Shown here: positions 44,880 to 54,706 of the stretch, piece by piece
Position numbering within the stretch: the first letter of the stretch is position 1
Layout of the letters: each line of letters starts with the position of its first letter
Source of the DNA: Pseudomonas putida
Lineage (GTDB): Bacteria; Pseudomonadota; Gammaproteobacteria; Pseudomonadales; Pseudomonadaceae
Assembly (NCBI RefSeq): GCF_009883635.2
Contig: NZ_CP026115.2
Location: forward strand, 3,658,001 to 3,722,000
DNA: 64,000 nt
Direction: 5' to 3'
Notes under the pieces: generated by a model
Seen by the model: only the letters and a program-made list of their open reading frames with translations
Databases searched by the model: none
Told to the model about the DNA's origin: nothing
Program-made: the position numbers and the translations under genes

Positions 44880-45731
44880 ATGCGCACCTATCGTCTGGTG
44901 ATCGCCTGCCCCGACCGTGTTGGCATCGTGGCGAAAGTCAGTAATTTCCTGGCCTTGTACAATGGCTGGATCAACGAAGCCAGCCACCACTCCGATGAGC
45001 AGAGCGGCTGGTTCTTCATGCGCCATGAAATCCGCGCCGAATCGCTGCCATTCGGTATCGAGGCGTTCCGCGAAGCCTTCGCGCCGATCGCCGAAGAGTT
45101 CTCCATGACCTGGCGTGTCACCGACTCGGCACAAAAGAAGCGCGTGGTGCTGATGGCCAGCCGCGAATCGCACTGCCTGGCCGACCTGCTGCACCGCTGG
45201 CACACCGATGAACTGGATTGCGAGATCCCGTGTGTGATTTCCAACCACAACGACCTGCGCAGCATGGTCGAGTGGCACGGCATTCCGTTCTTCCACGTGC
45301 CGGTCGACCCCAAGGACAAGGCCCCGGCCTTTGCCGAAGTGTCGCGCCTGGTCCAGGAGCATGCGGCTGACGTGGTGGTGCTGGCGCGTTACATGCAGAT
45401 CCTGCCGCCGCAACTGTGCCAGGACTATGCCGAAAAGGTCATCAACATCCACCACAGCTTCCTGCCGTCGTTCGTTGGCGCCAAGCCGTATCACCAGGCA
45501 GCCCTGCGTGGCGTGAAGTTGATCGGTGCGACCTGCCACTACGTGACCGAAGAGCTGGATGCCGGCCCGATCATCGAGCAGGACGTGGTGCGTGTGAGCC
45601 ACGCCGACAGCATCGAAGACATGGTCCGCTTCGGCCGTGACGTCGAGAAGATGGTGTTGGCCCGCGGCCTGCGCTATCACCTGGAAGACCGCGTGCTGGT
45701 GCACGGCAACAAGACCGTGGTTTTTGACTGA
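44880..45731 (+). CDS. purU: Formyltetrahydrofolate deformylase
   Basis: The 283-aa enzyme has an N-terminal ACT domain (YRLVIACPDRVGIVAKVSNF) and a formyl-hydrolase domain with ISNHNDLRSMVEWHGIPFFH, INIHHSFLPSFVGAKPYHQA and GATCHYVTEELDAGPIIEQD (Asn, His and Asp catalytic set). It releases formate from 10-formyl-THF to balance one-carbon pools. The start ATG at 44880 follows a TTCTGGAG Shine-Dalgarno. Confidence 0.96.
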   Translation: MRTYRLVIACPDRVGIVAKVSNFLALYNGWINEASHHSDEQSGWFFMRHEIRAESLPFGIEAFREAFAPIAEEFSMTWRVTDSAQKKRVVLMASRESHCLADLLHRWHTDELDCEIPCVISNHNDLRSMVEWHGIPFFHVPVDPKDKAPAFAEVSRLVQEHAADVVVLARYMQILPPQLCQDYAEKVINIHHSFLPSFVGAKPYHQAALRGVKLIGATCHYVTEELDAGPIIEQDVVRVSHADSIEDMVRFGRDVEKMVLARGLRYHLEDRVLVHGNKTVVFD

Positions 45732-45739
45732 TACCACTG

Positions 45740-45762
45740 CGGGGGCTGCATCGCGGCCCCCG
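45740..45762 (+). terminator. Hairpin after purU
   Basis: CGGGGGC / GCCCCCG stem with a 9-nt loop, 9 bp past the stop. It lacks a T-tract, so termination is uncertain. Confidence 0.4.
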
Positions 45763-45778
45763 ATGCTTTGCGGAGAAC

Positions 45779-46015
45779 ATGATGGCAATCTCGCGCAACA
45801 AACCTACTGCCTCAACTCCCCCCACCCTCGGCGAAGGCTGCCTGGCCCGCTACGACCCAGAAGCCCTGAGTGACGACGACGGCACCGACTTCCCCGATGC
45901 CGCCGAATTGTGGCGCCAGCTCAACTCGCCTGACCCCGCCAGCGCTCCAGCAACGGACGCGCCAGCAGGCAGACAAACACCGGCCCGCCCGCCAGCAGAT
46001 AAAAGTAGTAAGTGA
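45779..46015 (+). CDS. Small acidic hypothetical protein overlapping a convergent gene
   Basis: This frame encodes 78 aa with GGAG 5-8 bases before two adjacent ATGs. The middle is acidic (DPEALSDDDGTDFPDAAELW), and the tail is Pro/Ala-rich and overlaps the 3' end of the convergent UPF0104 gene by 95 bp. The good ribosome site and non-random acidic part favour a real gene; the tail composition could be a shadow of the other strand. No domain is recognised. Confidence 0.45.
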   Translation: MMAISRNKPTASTPPTLGEGCLARYDPEALSDDDGTDFPDAAELWRQLNSPDPASAPATDAPAGRQTPARPPADKSSK

Positions 46016-46913
46016 CCGCCCGCCAGATCACGATCGCCGCTGCGGCTGTCGAACTGCCCACCAGAGGCGTCAGCAGGCTGGCCGAAGTCAGCTCGGCGGC
46101 ACCGGCGCCACCTGGCATTAGGCTGAATTGCCCGGCGCTGAGTGACAGCATCTGCACCAGGAAGCTCGGAATCCACGACAGCTCCACTCCCAGGCCCTGC
46201 AGCACCAGGTACAGCACGCTGTAGCGCAGGCTCCAGTGCAGGCAGGTGAGGGTGAACACCAGCGCCAGGGAGCGTTTGGGCAGCTGCCAGGTCTGTGCCA
46301 GGGCGTCGATGAAATGCAGCACCTTGCGGGCCCAGCGGCGCCTGCGCTTGCCGGGCATGCCCAGGCGTTGCAGCAGGCGCCCGTTGAAGCGCATCACAGC
46401 CCGGCGATAACGCAGCAGTACCACGATCATGGCCAGGGCTGCACACAGCAGCAAGGCGCTGCCCAACAACATGCTTTGTTGGCTGCGCCCCAGGCTGTGG
46501 AACAGGGCATAACCGGCAATCGCCAGCATCGCGCAGAAAAAGAACAGCAGGTCGTTCAACTGATCCATGGCAAATACCGCACCACTGCGGGCCGGCCCGA
46601 TGCGGTCACGGGCGAGCAGGGCCATGAGGGTGATCGGGCCACCGCTGCCGCCAGGCGTGGTACAGATCGCGAACTCGGTGGCCATCACCACGCCGAGGCT
46701 GCGCACACGGCCAAGCTGTGTCGCTTGCTCGCCGAGCAGCAGGCGCAGGCGCATGGCATTGATCACCCAGCACAGCAGGATCATGCCGAGTAGGGTCAGC
46801 AACAGCCCGGTATCGAAGGTCGCCAGCCTGGGCAGCAGTTCGTTGCCGCCGAGCAACGCCGGTACCAGCAAGGCGCCGGCCAGTGCCAGGGCCAGCCAGC
46901 CGAAGCGGTTCAT
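45921..46913 (-). CDS. UPF0104 / lysylphosphatidylglycerol-synthase TM-like membrane protein
   Basis: The 330-aa protein has about eight membrane segments with the family motif CTTPGGSGGPITLMALLARD and the later LSAGQFSLMPGGAGAAEL. Related proteins are flippase-like membrane parts (YbhN, AglD, MprF N-domain) that move lipid-linked substrates. It is last in a three-gene operon; its ATG overlaps the stop of the DUF2334 gene (ATGA). It plausibly handles a glycolipid made by the operon's glycosyltransferase. Confidence 0.82.
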   Translation of the reverse strand: MNRFGWLALALAGALLVPALLGGNELLPRLATFDTGLLLTLLGMILLCWVINAMRLRLLLGEQATQLGRVRSLGVVMATEFAICTTPGGSGGPITLMALLARDRIGPARSGAVFAMDQLNDLLFFFCAMLAIAGYALFHSLGRSQQSMLLGSALLLCAALAMIVVLLRYRRAVMRFNGRLLQRLGMPGKRRRRWARKVLHFIDALAQTWQLPKRSLALVFTLTCLHWSLRYSVLYLVLQGLGVELSWIPSFLVQMLSLSAGQFSLMPGGAGAAELTSASLLTPLVGSSTAAAAIVIWRAVTYYFYLLAGGPVFVCLLARPLLERWRGQAS

Positions 46914-47674
46914 GCGATCACCTGGCGCTCCAGCCAGGCCGACTTGGTCAGCGGCTCGCGGCCTTGCAGCAGCAGGTTATCGAGGGTGCGCAGCCAGTAG
47001 CTTCGCGCTGAGCGGTGGCGCATGTCCACCGGGTGCAAGCCAAGACGCAGGGTTTGAGCTGTGCGCCAGTGCCGGCACTGCCAGTCACAGACCACCCTCG
47101 ACAGCCCTCGGCGCCAGGCGCTGCGTGCGCTCCATACCAGCCCCGGCGCCTCGAATGCGGTGAAGTCCGGCAAGCGATACAGGTGCTGGGGCGTGCTGGT
47201 GTAGCGCAGCGGCAGTTGGCTCAGGGCTTGCCGGGTGCCTTGGCTCATCAGCCAGCCTGGAGCGACGAAACCGGCCACCGGCCAGCCCTGCCCGGCGAAC
47301 AGGGCCAGGCCCTGCTCCAGGCGCTGCAGGGCTTGCGCCTGGTCAAGGGCATAGAACTCGCCTTCGTGGGTGTAGATACGGCGCATGAAGTATTCGCCGA
47401 AGCTGCGCGGCGTTGGCCCGTCGTCGGCGTGGTAGAAGCCATGCAACGCCAGTTCGTCACCCCGGGCCAGGCGCCGTTCGAGCAGGCGGCAGAAGGTTGG
47501 TGAGCGGGTCAGCGGGTTGCGGTGATGGAAGTCTGGCACCACCAGCCAGGTCATTGGCACATTGCCCATTTCGTCCACGGCCTGCACGAACGGCTGGTAG
47601 TCCGGCCAGGTTTCGGGCGCGATATCGTGCAGCACCAGCATCAGGCTGCCCGATGCCCCTGCGGGCTCAGCCAT
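46910..47674 (-). CDS. DUF2334 polysaccharide-deacetylase-like protein
   Basis: The ATG at 47674 overlaps the glycosyltransferase stop by 8 bp; product 254 aa. The NodB-like fold is seen in LMLVLHDIAPETWPDYQPFV (Asp at the active site), VPMTWLVVPDFHH, and GDELALHGFYHADDGPTPRS (HxxxH metal site). It likely deacetylates a sugar or glycan made by the operon, in the cytoplasm, since no signal peptide is visible. Confidence 0.82.
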   Translation of the reverse strand: MAEPAGASGSLMLVLHDIAPETWPDYQPFVQAVDEMGNVPMTWLVVPDFHHRNPLTRSPTFCRLLERRLARGDELALHGFYHADDGPTPRSFGEYFMRRIYTHEGEFYALDQAQALQRLEQGLALFAGQGWPVAGFVAPGWLMSQGTRQALSQLPLRYTSTPQHLYRLPDFTAFEAPGLVWSARSAWRRGLSRVVCDWQCRHWRTAQTLRLGLHPVDMRHRSARSYWLRTLDNLLLQGREPLTKSAWLERQVIA

Positions 47675-48788
47675 GGGCGCGTACCTGGGGTTGGTGGCCG
47701 AGCACGGCCTGGTAGTGTTGCAGCAGGCCAGCCACCACGTTGTCCCACGAATAGTGCTGCTCCACATGCAGGCGGGCCTGGGCGCCGAGCTTGCGCACAC
47801 CTGTTTCGAACGCTTCGCGTACGGCCAGGGCCATGGCCTGGCCATCGTTGGCCCGGCACAAGCGCCCGCAGTGTTCGTTGACGATCTCGCCGAAGGCCCC
47901 AGCGCGTACGGCGACCACTGGGGTGGCGCTGGCCATGGCTTCGAGGATGACCAGGCCGAAGGTTTCCTGGTCGCCGGCGTGTACCAGCAGGTCGGCGCTG
48001 GCCATCAGGCGGGCGACTTCCTGTGGCGGGCGGAACTGGTCGATGACGCTGACGTTGTCGGGCACGCTGGCCGGCATGTTCGAGCCGACCAGCAGCAGGT
48101 GATAGGGGCGCCCCAGGTGTTGCATGCATTCGAGCAGCACCGGCAGGTTCTTCTCCCGTGAACCGCGCCCGGCATAGATGAGCAGGCGGCTGGTATCGGC
48201 AATGCCCAGCTGGGCCCGCAGTTGCGGGTCGCGATGGTCGGGATGGAAGGTCTGCAGGTCGACACCCAGGCGCTGCACATGCACGTCACGTACACCCAGG
48301 CGGCGCAGCTTGTCGGCCATCACCAGGCTGGGCGCCAATACCCGGTCGAAATTGCCATACAACTTGCTGACATAGGCCTCGACATTGGGCGTGAACCAGT
48401 TGCCCATGCGGTTGCTCACCAGCAGCGGCAGGTCGGAGTGGTAGAAGCCGATCACCGGTACGTCGAGCTTGCGCCGGGCTTCCAGTGCCGCCCAGGCGGT
48501 GAGATAGGGGTCGCCGACTTCGATCAGGTCGGGCTTGAGGCGGCGCAGCACGTTGCACCACGGCGCCAGGCGCACCGGGAAACGGTAGCCTTTGCCGAAC
48601 GGCAGGGGCGGTGCGGGCACCTGGTAGATGCCATCGGCATGGCTGGCGCTGGGGCCGGGGATCAGGAGGCTGTGGCGTACGCCCGAAAGCGCGTCGAGGC
48701 GATGGTGTTTGGCATCGAGGTAAGTCCGCACGCCGCCGCTGGCCGGCGCGTAGAACATGGTGATGTCGGCTATGTGCACGATCAGCAT
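47667..48788 (-). CDS. GT4 family glycosyltransferase
   Basis: The 373-aa protein has the GT-B fold: an N-terminal half with ADITMFYAPASGGVRTYLDA (Gly-rich donor loop) and IEVGDPYLTAWAALEARRKL, and a C-terminal half with LLIYAGRGSREKNLPVLLECM and the EX7E motif ETFGLVILE. Similar enzymes are alpha-mannosyl- or glucosyltransferases acting on lipid acceptors. It heads the three-gene operon with DUF2334 and UPF0104. Confidence 0.87.
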   Translation of the reverse strand: MLIVHIADITMFYAPASGGVRTYLDAKHHRLDALSGVRHSLLIPGPSASHADGIYQVPAPPLPFGKGYRFPVRLAPWCNVLRRLKPDLIEVGDPYLTAWAALEARRKLDVPVIGFYHSDLPLLVSNRMGNWFTPNVEAYVSKLYGNFDRVLAPSLVMADKLRRLGVRDVHVQRLGVDLQTFHPDHRDPQLRAQLGIADTSRLLIYAGRGSREKNLPVLLECMQHLGRPYHLLLVGSNMPASVPDNVSVIDQFRPPQEVARLMASADLLVHAGDQETFGLVILEAMASATPVVAVRAGAFGEIVNEHCGRLCRANDGQAMALAVREAFETGVRKLGAQARLHVEQHYSWDNVVAGLLQHYQAVLGHQPQVRAHG

Positions 48789-48898
48789 CCCTCCAGGATC
48801 GTCTTCGGGTGTGTCATCTGGCGATGACGCGCCTAAAGGTTGACCTTTCTGAAGGATAGTTTGTTCGATCGGGTTAAGCGGGAAGGCAGTGCTGGATT

Positions 48899-48964
48899 CT
48901 TCGCTGCTGAAGCCGCTCGCACAGGAATTTCCACAATCCTGTAGGAGCGGCTTCAGCCGCGAAG
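48899..48964. repeat. Inverted REP pair
   Basis: Arms 48899-48926 and 48937-48964 are inverted copies with core GTAGGAGCGGCTTCAGCCGCG. It lies between the glycosyltransferase start region and the chemoreceptor stop. Confidence 0.85.
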
Positions 48965-48984
48965 CAGGCGACGCGGTCTGACGT

Positions 48985-50859
48985 TCAGATGCGGAAGCTG
49001 CCGACCAGGTGCTTCAAGCGGGTGGCCTGCTGCTCCAGATCCGAGCAGGCGCGCAAGGTGGCCTGCAGGTTCTCGACACCTTCCTGGTTGAGCATGTTGA
49101 TCTCGTTGATGTCCATGTTGATCGAGTCGACCACGGCGGTCTGCTCTTCGGTGGCCGTCGCCACCGACTGGTTCATGCCGTCGATCTCGCCGATGCGCAC
49201 GGTCACGCTGTCCAGGCGCTCGCCGGCCTGGTTGGCGATCTGCATGCTGTCCTGGCTGTGGCGCTGGCTCTGGCCCATGGTGTCGACCGACTCGCGGGCA
49301 CCGACCTGCAGCTCTTCGATCATGGTCTGCACCTGCTGTGCCGACTCCTGGGTGCGATGCGCCAGGTTGCGGACTTCGTCGGCGACCACGGCAAAACCAC
49401 GCCCGGCCTCACCGGCGCGGGCCGCTTCGATCGCGGCATTGAGCGCCAGCAGGTTGGTCTGCTGGGAAATGCTGGTGATCACTTCGAGGATCTGGCCGAT
49501 GTTCACGGTCTTGCTGTTGAGCGTCTCGATGTGCGCGCTCGAGGTGACAATCAGGTCGGACAGGCGGTTCATCGCGGCGATGTTGCGCTCCACCACCTGT
49601 TGGCCTTCCTCGGCCAGCAGGCGCGCGGAGCTGGCGTGCTGCGAGGCCTGGGCGGCATTGCCGGCGATTTCCTGGGCGGCGGCGCCGAGTTCGTTGATGG
49701 CCGCAGCCACACTGTTGGTGCGGTTGGATTGCTCGTCGGAATTAGCCATCGACGAGTTCGAGGCGCTGATGACGCGCAGGGCCACTTCGTTGACCTGCTC
49801 GGTCGCCGACGACACTTCGCGGATCGAGCCATGGATACGTTCGACGAAGCGGTTGAAGGCTTTGCCGAGAATGCCGAACTCGTCGTGGTTGTGGATGCTC
49901 AGGCGCTTGGTCAGGTCGCCTTCACCTTCGGCGATGTCTTCCATGGCGCGGGTCATGGTGTGCAGCGGCTGCATCAGCACGCGGATCAGCAGGCCGAGCA
50001 GGCCGATGATGATCACCACCGCCACCAGGGTGGCGATCACCGCCGAGGTGCGGAAGGTGCTGAGCATGGCAAAGGCCTTGTCCTTGTCCACCGACAGGCC
50101 GATGTACCAGTTGGCCGAAGGCAGGCCCTTGATCGGGGTGAAGGTCAGCAGGCGAGCCTGGCCGTTGGCATCGACTTCGGTCAGCTCGCCGGACAGTTTC
50201 GGCGTTTGCTGCGGGAACAGGTCCGACAGCGACTTCATGACCAGTTCCTTGTCCGGATGGACCAGGATCTTGCCCTGGTCGTTGACCAGGAAGGCATAAC
50301 CCATGCCGCCAAAGTTCAGCGAGTTGATGATCTGCACCAGGCCATCGAGGGCCAGGTCGCCACCGACCACGCCAACGCTGGCGGAAACCTTGCTGAGGAT
50401 GCCGATGACCATCTTGTTGGTGGTCAGGTCGATGTAGGGCTCGGTGAGAATCGCACCCTGGGCGTTCATGCCGTCCTTGTACCAAGGGCGGGTGCGCGGG
50501 TCGTAGCCATCCGGCATCTTGGAGTCCGGGCGCACGCTGAAGCCACCATCGACCTTGCCCAGATAGACCGTGAGGAAGCTCGAGATCAGGGCATTCTGGC
50601 CCATCAGTGTTTCGGCGTTGGCCGGTTGCTGGGCAATGTTCTGCGCCAGGTTTTCCACCAGCTTGATACGGCCATCGAACAGGTTGCGGATGTTGGTCGA
50701 AGTGGATTCGCCCATTTCAGCCAGATAATTCTCCAGATTCTCGCGGATCGCATTACGCTGGAGGTAATCGTTGTAAAGGGTGAACAGGCTGAAGGCGAGT
50801 ATCACGATCAATGACGCAGCCAGAAGGATCTTGTGGCTGAAACGCAGGTTTTTGTTCAT
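48985..50859 (-). CDS. mcpG: Methyl-accepting chemotaxis protein with dCache amino-acid-type domain (McpG-like)
   Basis: The ATG at 50859 gives 624 aa with two membrane segments (about 10-30 and 275-300), a periplasmic dCache_1 domain, HAMP and a signalling domain with [30 protein letters not shown]. The ligand pocket shows [29 protein letters not shown] and [12 protein letters not shown], matching the amino-acid-binding dCache motif (Tyr, Arg, Trp, Tyr, Asp). In KT2440 the gene in this place (PP_1371) is, as I recall, McpG, a GABA receptor; PctA/B/C of P. aeruginosa are relatives. Codons 2-4 (AACAAAAA) fit the Crc/Hfq AANAANAA motif. Confidence 0.85.
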   Translation of the reverse strand: MNKNLRFSHKILLAASLIVILAFSLFTLYNDYLQRNAIRENLENYLAEMGESTSTNIRNLFDGRIKLVENLAQNIAQQPANAETLMGQNALISSFLTVYLGKVDGGFSVRPDSKMPDGYDPRTRPWYKDGMNAQGAILTEPYIDLTTNKMVIGILSKVSASVGVVGGDLALDGLVQIINSLNFGGMGYAFLVNDQGKILVHPDKELVMKSLSDLFPQQTPKLSGELTEVDANGQARLLTFTPIKGLPSANWYIGLSVDKDKAFAMLSTFRTSAVIATLVAVVIIIGLLGLLIRVLMQPLHTMTRAMEDIAEGEGDLTKRLSIHNHDEFGILGKAFNRFVERIHGSIREVSSATEQVNEVALRVISASNSSMANSDEQSNRTNSVAAAINELGAAAQEIAGNAAQASQHASSARLLAEEGQQVVERNIAAMNRLSDLIVTSSAHIETLNSKTVNIGQILEVITSISQQTNLLALNAAIEAARAGEAGRGFAVVADEVRNLAHRTQESAQQVQTMIEELQVGARESVDTMGQSQRHSQDSMQIANQAGERLDSVTVRIGEIDGMNQSVATATEEQTAVVDSINMDINEINMLNQEGVENLQATLRACSDLEQQATRLKHLVGSFRI

Positions 50860-51025
50860 GGCGTAATCGGTTCCGCTAAGGTTTTTATCGGGCGTTCGCA
50901 CGGTGTCGCTGCAAACAGTGCAACATCCCGAAAAGTCCTTTTTCGGTTGCTCCTGTCTATTAAGGCGAATATCACCCAAAGGTATCGGCCGAATTAAGCT
51001 AAAGCTTGAGCGGGGGATTAAAGAG

Positions 51026-52501
51026 ATGTCAGAAACATCGACCATAGTTGTAGGCGCAGACCCGGGCGGGCAACCCGTTCAGCAAGCCATGCGCCTTGCC
51101 AATCGCCACGGCCTGGTCGCCGGGGCTACCGGCACTGGCAAGACCGTGACCCTGCAGCACCTGGCGGAGGTGTTCAGCGATGCTGGGGTGGCGGTATTTG
51201 CGGCAGACGTCAAAGGCGACCTGTGCGGCCTGGGTGCGGCAGGTGCGCCGCAGGGCAAGGTGGCCGAGCGGATCGCTGGCATGCCTTGGCTGGGGCACAC
51301 GCCAAAAGCCTATCCGGTAACGCTTTGGGATGTCGCGGGGCAGTCAGGCCACCCGTTGCGTACCACGCTCAGCGAAATGGGCCCGTTGCTGCTTGGCAAC
51401 CTGCTGGAGTTGACCGACAGCCAGCAAGCCGCGTTGTATGCGGCGTACAAGGTGGCGGATCGCGATGGCTTGCTGCTGCTTGACCTGAAAGACCTCAAGG
51501 CCTTGTTGGCCCACCTGAAGGACAACCCGCAACTGCTCGGCGAAGACAGCGCGTTGATGACCACTGGCTCGACCCAGGCCTTGCTGCGCCGGCTGGCAAC
51601 CCTGGAGCAGCAGGGCGCCGAGGCGCTGTTTGGCGAACCGGCGCTGCAACTGGAGGACCTGTTGCGGCCGGATGCCGATGGCCGCGGGCGTATCCACCTG
51701 CTTGATGCCAGCCGACTGGTGCATGAGGCACCGAAGGTGTACGCAACATTCCTGCTGTGGTTGCTGGCTGAGCTGTTCGAGCAGCTGCCGGAGCGCGGTG
51801 ATGCCGACAAACCGGTACTGGCGCTGTTCTTCGATGAGGCGCATCTGTTGTTCAACGGCACGCCGAAAGCACTGCAGGACCGCCTGGAGCAGGTGGTGCG
51901 GCTGATCCGTTCCAAGGGGGTTGGCGTGTATTTCGTCACCCAGTCGCCGGGCGATCTGCCCGATAGCGTATTGGCCCAGCTGGGCTTGCGTATCCAGCAC
52001 GGCCTGCGCGCCTTTACCGCCAAAGAGCAGAAGTCGCTGAGGGCCGTGGCGGATGGCTTCCGCCCGAACCCGGCGTTTGACAGCCTGGCGGTGCTGAGCG
52101 AACTGGGGATTGGTGAGGCATTGGTCGGCACCCTGGAAGACAAGGGCACGCCGGCGATGGTCCAGCGGGTGCTGATTGCACCACCGCAATCGCGGATCGG
52201 GCCGTTGAGTGCGGCCGAACGGAGTGCGTTGATTGCGGCTTCGCCTTTGCTGGGGCGTTATGACAAGGCGATTGACCGGGAGTCGGCGTATGAAATGCTG
52301 ACCCAGCGTAAAGGAGAGCCAGTGGAGCCGGCGCCAGTGCCAAAGGCGGACGAAGAGAGTTTCACTGACAAGGCAGGCGAGTTTCTGCAGAGTGCAGCGG
52401 GGCAGGCAATCAAGTCGGCGGTGCGCCAGGCGGCGAATCAGTTGGGGCGGCAGCTGGTGCGAGGGTTGATGGGGTCGTTGTTGGGTGGCAAGAAAAGGTA
52501 A
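51026..52501 (+). CDS. DUF853 HerA/FtsK-like ATPase
   Basis: The ATG at 51026 gives 491 aa. Walker A is [18 protein letters not shown] and Walker B is [27 protein letters not shown] sensor sequence follows. DUF853 (YjgR) proteins resemble HerA-type DNA-pumping ATPases, but no HAS-barrel is obvious and no NurA-type nuclease is nearby. The C-terminal part is helical ([20 protein letters not shown]). The cellular role is unknown. It is divergent from the chemoreceptor gene. Confidence 0.82.
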   Translation: MSETSTIVVGADPGGQPVQQAMRLANRHGLVAGATGTGKTVTLQHLAEVFSDAGVAVFAADVKGDLCGLGAAGAPQGKVAERIAGMPWLGHTPKAYPVTLWDVAGQSGHPLRTTLSEMGPLLLGNLLELTDSQQAALYAAYKVADRDGLLLLDLKDLKALLAHLKDNPQLLGEDSALMTTGSTQALLRRLATLEQQGAEALFGEPALQLEDLLRPDADGRGRIHLLDASRLVHEAPKVYATFLLWLLAELFEQLPERGDADKPVLALFFDEAHLLFNGTPKALQDRLEQVVRLIRSKGVGVYFVTQSPGDLPDSVLAQLGLRIQHGLRAFTAKEQKSLRAVADGFRPNPAFDSLAVLSELGIGEALVGTLEDKGTPAMVQRVLIAPPQSRIGPLSAAERSALIAASPLLGRYDKAIDRESAYEMLTQRKGEPVEPAPVPKADEESFTDKAGEFLQSAAGQAIKSAVRQAANQLGRQLVRGLMGSLLGGKKR

Positions 52502-52530
52502 TTGTGATGGTCTGTGTTGGCGATACCCAT

Positions 52531-52557
52531 GAAAAAGGCGCCCTGGGGCGCCTTCTT
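52531..52557. terminator. Bidirectional terminator between DUF853 and pit
   Basis: Stem AAGGCGCCC / GGGCGCCTT with AAA upstream and CTTC downstream in the 73-bp gap between convergent genes. Confidence 0.75.
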
Positions 52558-52574
52558 CAGTACAGCGGTATCGC

Positions 52575-54047
52575 TCAGGCCAGTGCCTTGGACGCCAGCC
52601 AGAACAGGCCGGCCGCCAGGCCCATCGAGGCCGGCAGGGTCAGTACCCAGGCCAGCAGGATGGTCTTGACGGTGCCGCCTTGCAGGCCGCTCTTGTTGGC
52701 GACCATGGTGCCGGCAACGCCGGACGACAGCACATGGGTGGTCGAGACCGGCAGGGCGAACACGTTGGCCATGCCGATGGCGCAGGCTGCGGTGATCTGG
52801 GCCGACATGCCCTGGGCATAGGTCATGCCCTGCTTGCCGATCTTCTCGCCGACGGTCAGCACCACACGCTTCCAGCCAACCATGGTGCCCAGGCCCAGGG
52901 CCAGGGCGACGGCCACGATCACCCAGAACGGGGCGTATTCGGTGGTCGCGGTCAGGTCCTTGCGCAGCTTCTCGAGGTCGGCCTTTTCACGGGCGTCCAG
53001 GCCAGGCAGCTTGCCGACCTTCTTCGCGGTGTCGTCCAGGCACAGCAGGTAGCGGCGCACTTCGACGCGTTTCTCGGCTTCCAGGGCGCGATAGTCGGTC
53101 ACACCTTGCAACGAGCTTTGCAGCGCGGCGATGGTTGGCTCCGTCTGCTGCGGGTTGCAGCTGAACTGCTCCGGCAGGTCGCTGGCCTGTGCCTTGCCCA
53201 GGGCCAGGAATTCGCCCAGGGTAGCGGCGTTGCGCTGGTAGAACTGGCTCAGGTGCGTGGTCGCGTCGCGGGTGCGCTCGATCTGGTAGGTGGTGCTGTT
53301 CAGGTCGAGAACGAACTTGGCCGGGACGATACCGATCAGCACCAGCATGATCAGGCCGATACCTTTCTGGCCATCGTTGGAACCGTGCACGAAGCTCACG
53401 CCCATGGCCGAAATCACCAGCACCAGGCGGTTCCAGAACGGTGGGTGCTTCTTGTCGTCGAGCTTGCGACGCTGCTCTGGCGTCTTGTGCATCTTCGACA
53501 GCGGGCGCCACCATTTCAGGCCAATCAGCACCAGTGCAGCGACAGCGAAACCGGCCATTGGCGAGACCACCAGCGACATGGCGATGTCGATCGCCTTCTG
53601 CCAGTTGACGCCATCGCCCAGCGGAATGTCGTTGATCAGCGCGTTGGCCAGGCCCACGCCGAGGATCGAACCAATCAGGGTGTGCGAGCTGGAGGCGGGG
53701 ATGCCGAAGTACCAGGTGCCGAGGTTCCAGGTAATGGCAGCGGCCAGCAACGAGAAGACCATGGCCAGGCCATGCCCGGTATTCACATTGATCAGCAGTT
53801 CGACCGGCAGCAGGTGCACGATGGCATAAGCCACCCCGACGCCGCCGAGCAGAACGCCGAGGAAGTTGAACACCCCGGAGAAGAACACGGCCAGGTGTGG
53901 TGGCATGGCTTTGGTATAGATGACGGTGGCTACCGCGTTTGCGGTGTCATGAAAGCCATTGATGAACTCGAATGCGAGCACGAAGGTCAGGGCGAGCAGC
54001 AGGCTCACCAGTACCCAGGCATCCAGTCCGCTGAATAAATCGATCAT
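52575..54047 (-). CDS. pit: Pit-family low-affinity inorganic phosphate transporter
   Basis: The ATG at 54047 gives 490 aa. The N-terminal half has FEFINGFHDTANAVATVIYTKAMPP and GIPASSSHTLIGSILG, and the C-terminal half VHGSNDGQKGIGLI and ALPVSTTHVLSSGVAGTM: the paired GxNDxAN and SxxTH Pit signatures. A large soluble loop (about residues 225-370) separates them. It imports phosphate with protons or metal-phosphate. No Pho box is obvious upstream. Confidence 0.93.
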   Translation of the reverse strand: MIDLFSGLDAWVLVSLLLALTFVLAFEFINGFHDTANAVATVIYTKAMPPHLAVFFSGVFNFLGVLLGGVGVAYAIVHLLPVELLINVNTGHGLAMVFSLLAAAITWNLGTWYFGIPASSSHTLIGSILGVGLANALINDIPLGDGVNWQKAIDIAMSLVVSPMAGFAVAALVLIGLKWWRPLSKMHKTPEQRRKLDDKKHPPFWNRLVLVISAMGVSFVHGSNDGQKGIGLIMLVLIGIVPAKFVLDLNSTTYQIERTRDATTHLSQFYQRNAATLGEFLALGKAQASDLPEQFSCNPQQTEPTIAALQSSLQGVTDYRALEAEKRVEVRRYLLCLDDTAKKVGKLPGLDAREKADLEKLRKDLTATTEYAPFWVIVAVALALGLGTMVGWKRVVLTVGEKIGKQGMTYAQGMSAQITAACAIGMANVFALPVSTTHVLSSGVAGTMVANKSGLQGGTVKTILLAWVLTLPASMGLAAGLFWLASKALA

Positions 54048-54362
54048 GAAGGTTGTCTGGCGGTCATAGGGGGGCGGGATTATGCCAGAAAACCTTGGCA
54101 ATCGATGCACCCACTGCTGACCGATGGCAGCTTTGTGAGCGCCCTCTCAGCCCAGCAGGTGACGTGATCTGGCAGAAAAAGTTCCGTTAAAAATCAAGAA
54201 ATTGCCAAAAATTCGTTAAATTTCTGGAAAAATCTTGGCGCGGAAGCGCTTCAAACGGTTGTATGAAATTTGTGTAATTCCATTTCATCCTCGGCCTTTC
54301 GGTAAAGATCGGCCGCGTCGAGGGCGCCTGGCCCGCGACGTGATGGCAGTGCAGCAGGCAGC
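54048..54362. other. 315-bp intergenic region with AT-rich pit promoter zone
   Basis: 54170-54290 is notably AT-rich (runs such as AAAAATC, AAATTTC) and probably holds the pit promoter on the minus strand, though no confident hexamer pair was chosen. A CGGCC...GGCCG hairpin lies near 54290-54315. No coding sequence is supported here. Confidence 0.5.
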
Positions 54363-54563
54363 TCAGGGCTGCTCGCTGCGCAGTTCCTTTTCCATTTTTT
54401 CCAGTTCCTGGTTGAACGCCTGGTCCTGAACGGTGGCGCGTTTGCGCCAGGGCTTGCGTTCCGGTTCCGGTTGCGCGGCATAGGTGGTGACTTCACCACC
54501 GTATACTTCCTTGTAACGTTCTGCCTGGCGCTCGAGTTCCGCGCGCAGTTCATCTTTCGTCAC
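54363..54563 (-). CDS. Small charged helical protein, GTG start
   Basis: I choose GTG at 54563, preceded by AGG eight bases away, giving 66 aa that start (M)[20 protein letters not shown]. Earlier in-frame ATG at 54665 would add non-conserved-looking sequence. The protein is highly charged, with two helices rich in Glu, Lys and Arg around a Pro-rich middle. No domain recognised; cytoplasmic. A good extended -10 promoter lies about 135 bp upstream. Confidence 0.6.
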   Translation of the reverse strand: MTKDELRAELERQAERYKEVYGGEVTTYAAQPEPERKPWRKRATVQDQAFNQELEKMEKELRSEQP

Positions 54564-54697
54564 AGTAATACCTGAATGAGTAGAAGTGGCTGATGTTGCG
54601 TGCAGGTACAAGTTGCCCATGCACGACGTGCTGGTTGGCGGATGAAAGCCGGGCCAGTATTCCATTGCCGGAGTGTTTATCCAGGCCAGCGGAATCG

Positions 54698-54706
54698 ATT
54701 ATAGCA
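54698..54706 (-). promoter_or_regulatory. Extended -10 promoter for the 66-aa gene
   Basis: The minus strand reads TGCTATAAT, a perfect extended -10. A -35 is weak (CTGTTT at 17 bp). The transcript would start near 54691 with a 130-nt leader. Confidence 0.5.

Noticed and set aside
50885..50893. GCCCGATAA (minus strand) as a sigma28 promoter for the chemoreceptor
   Set aside because: The -10 resembles the flagellar sigma consensus, but no TAAA or TCAAG-type -35 is present at the proper distance.
51026..52501. HerA-like ATPase as part of a HerA-NurA or anti-phage defence module
   Set aside because: No nuclease, SIR2, or other defence gene is adjacent; neighbours are a chemoreceptor and a phosphate transporter.
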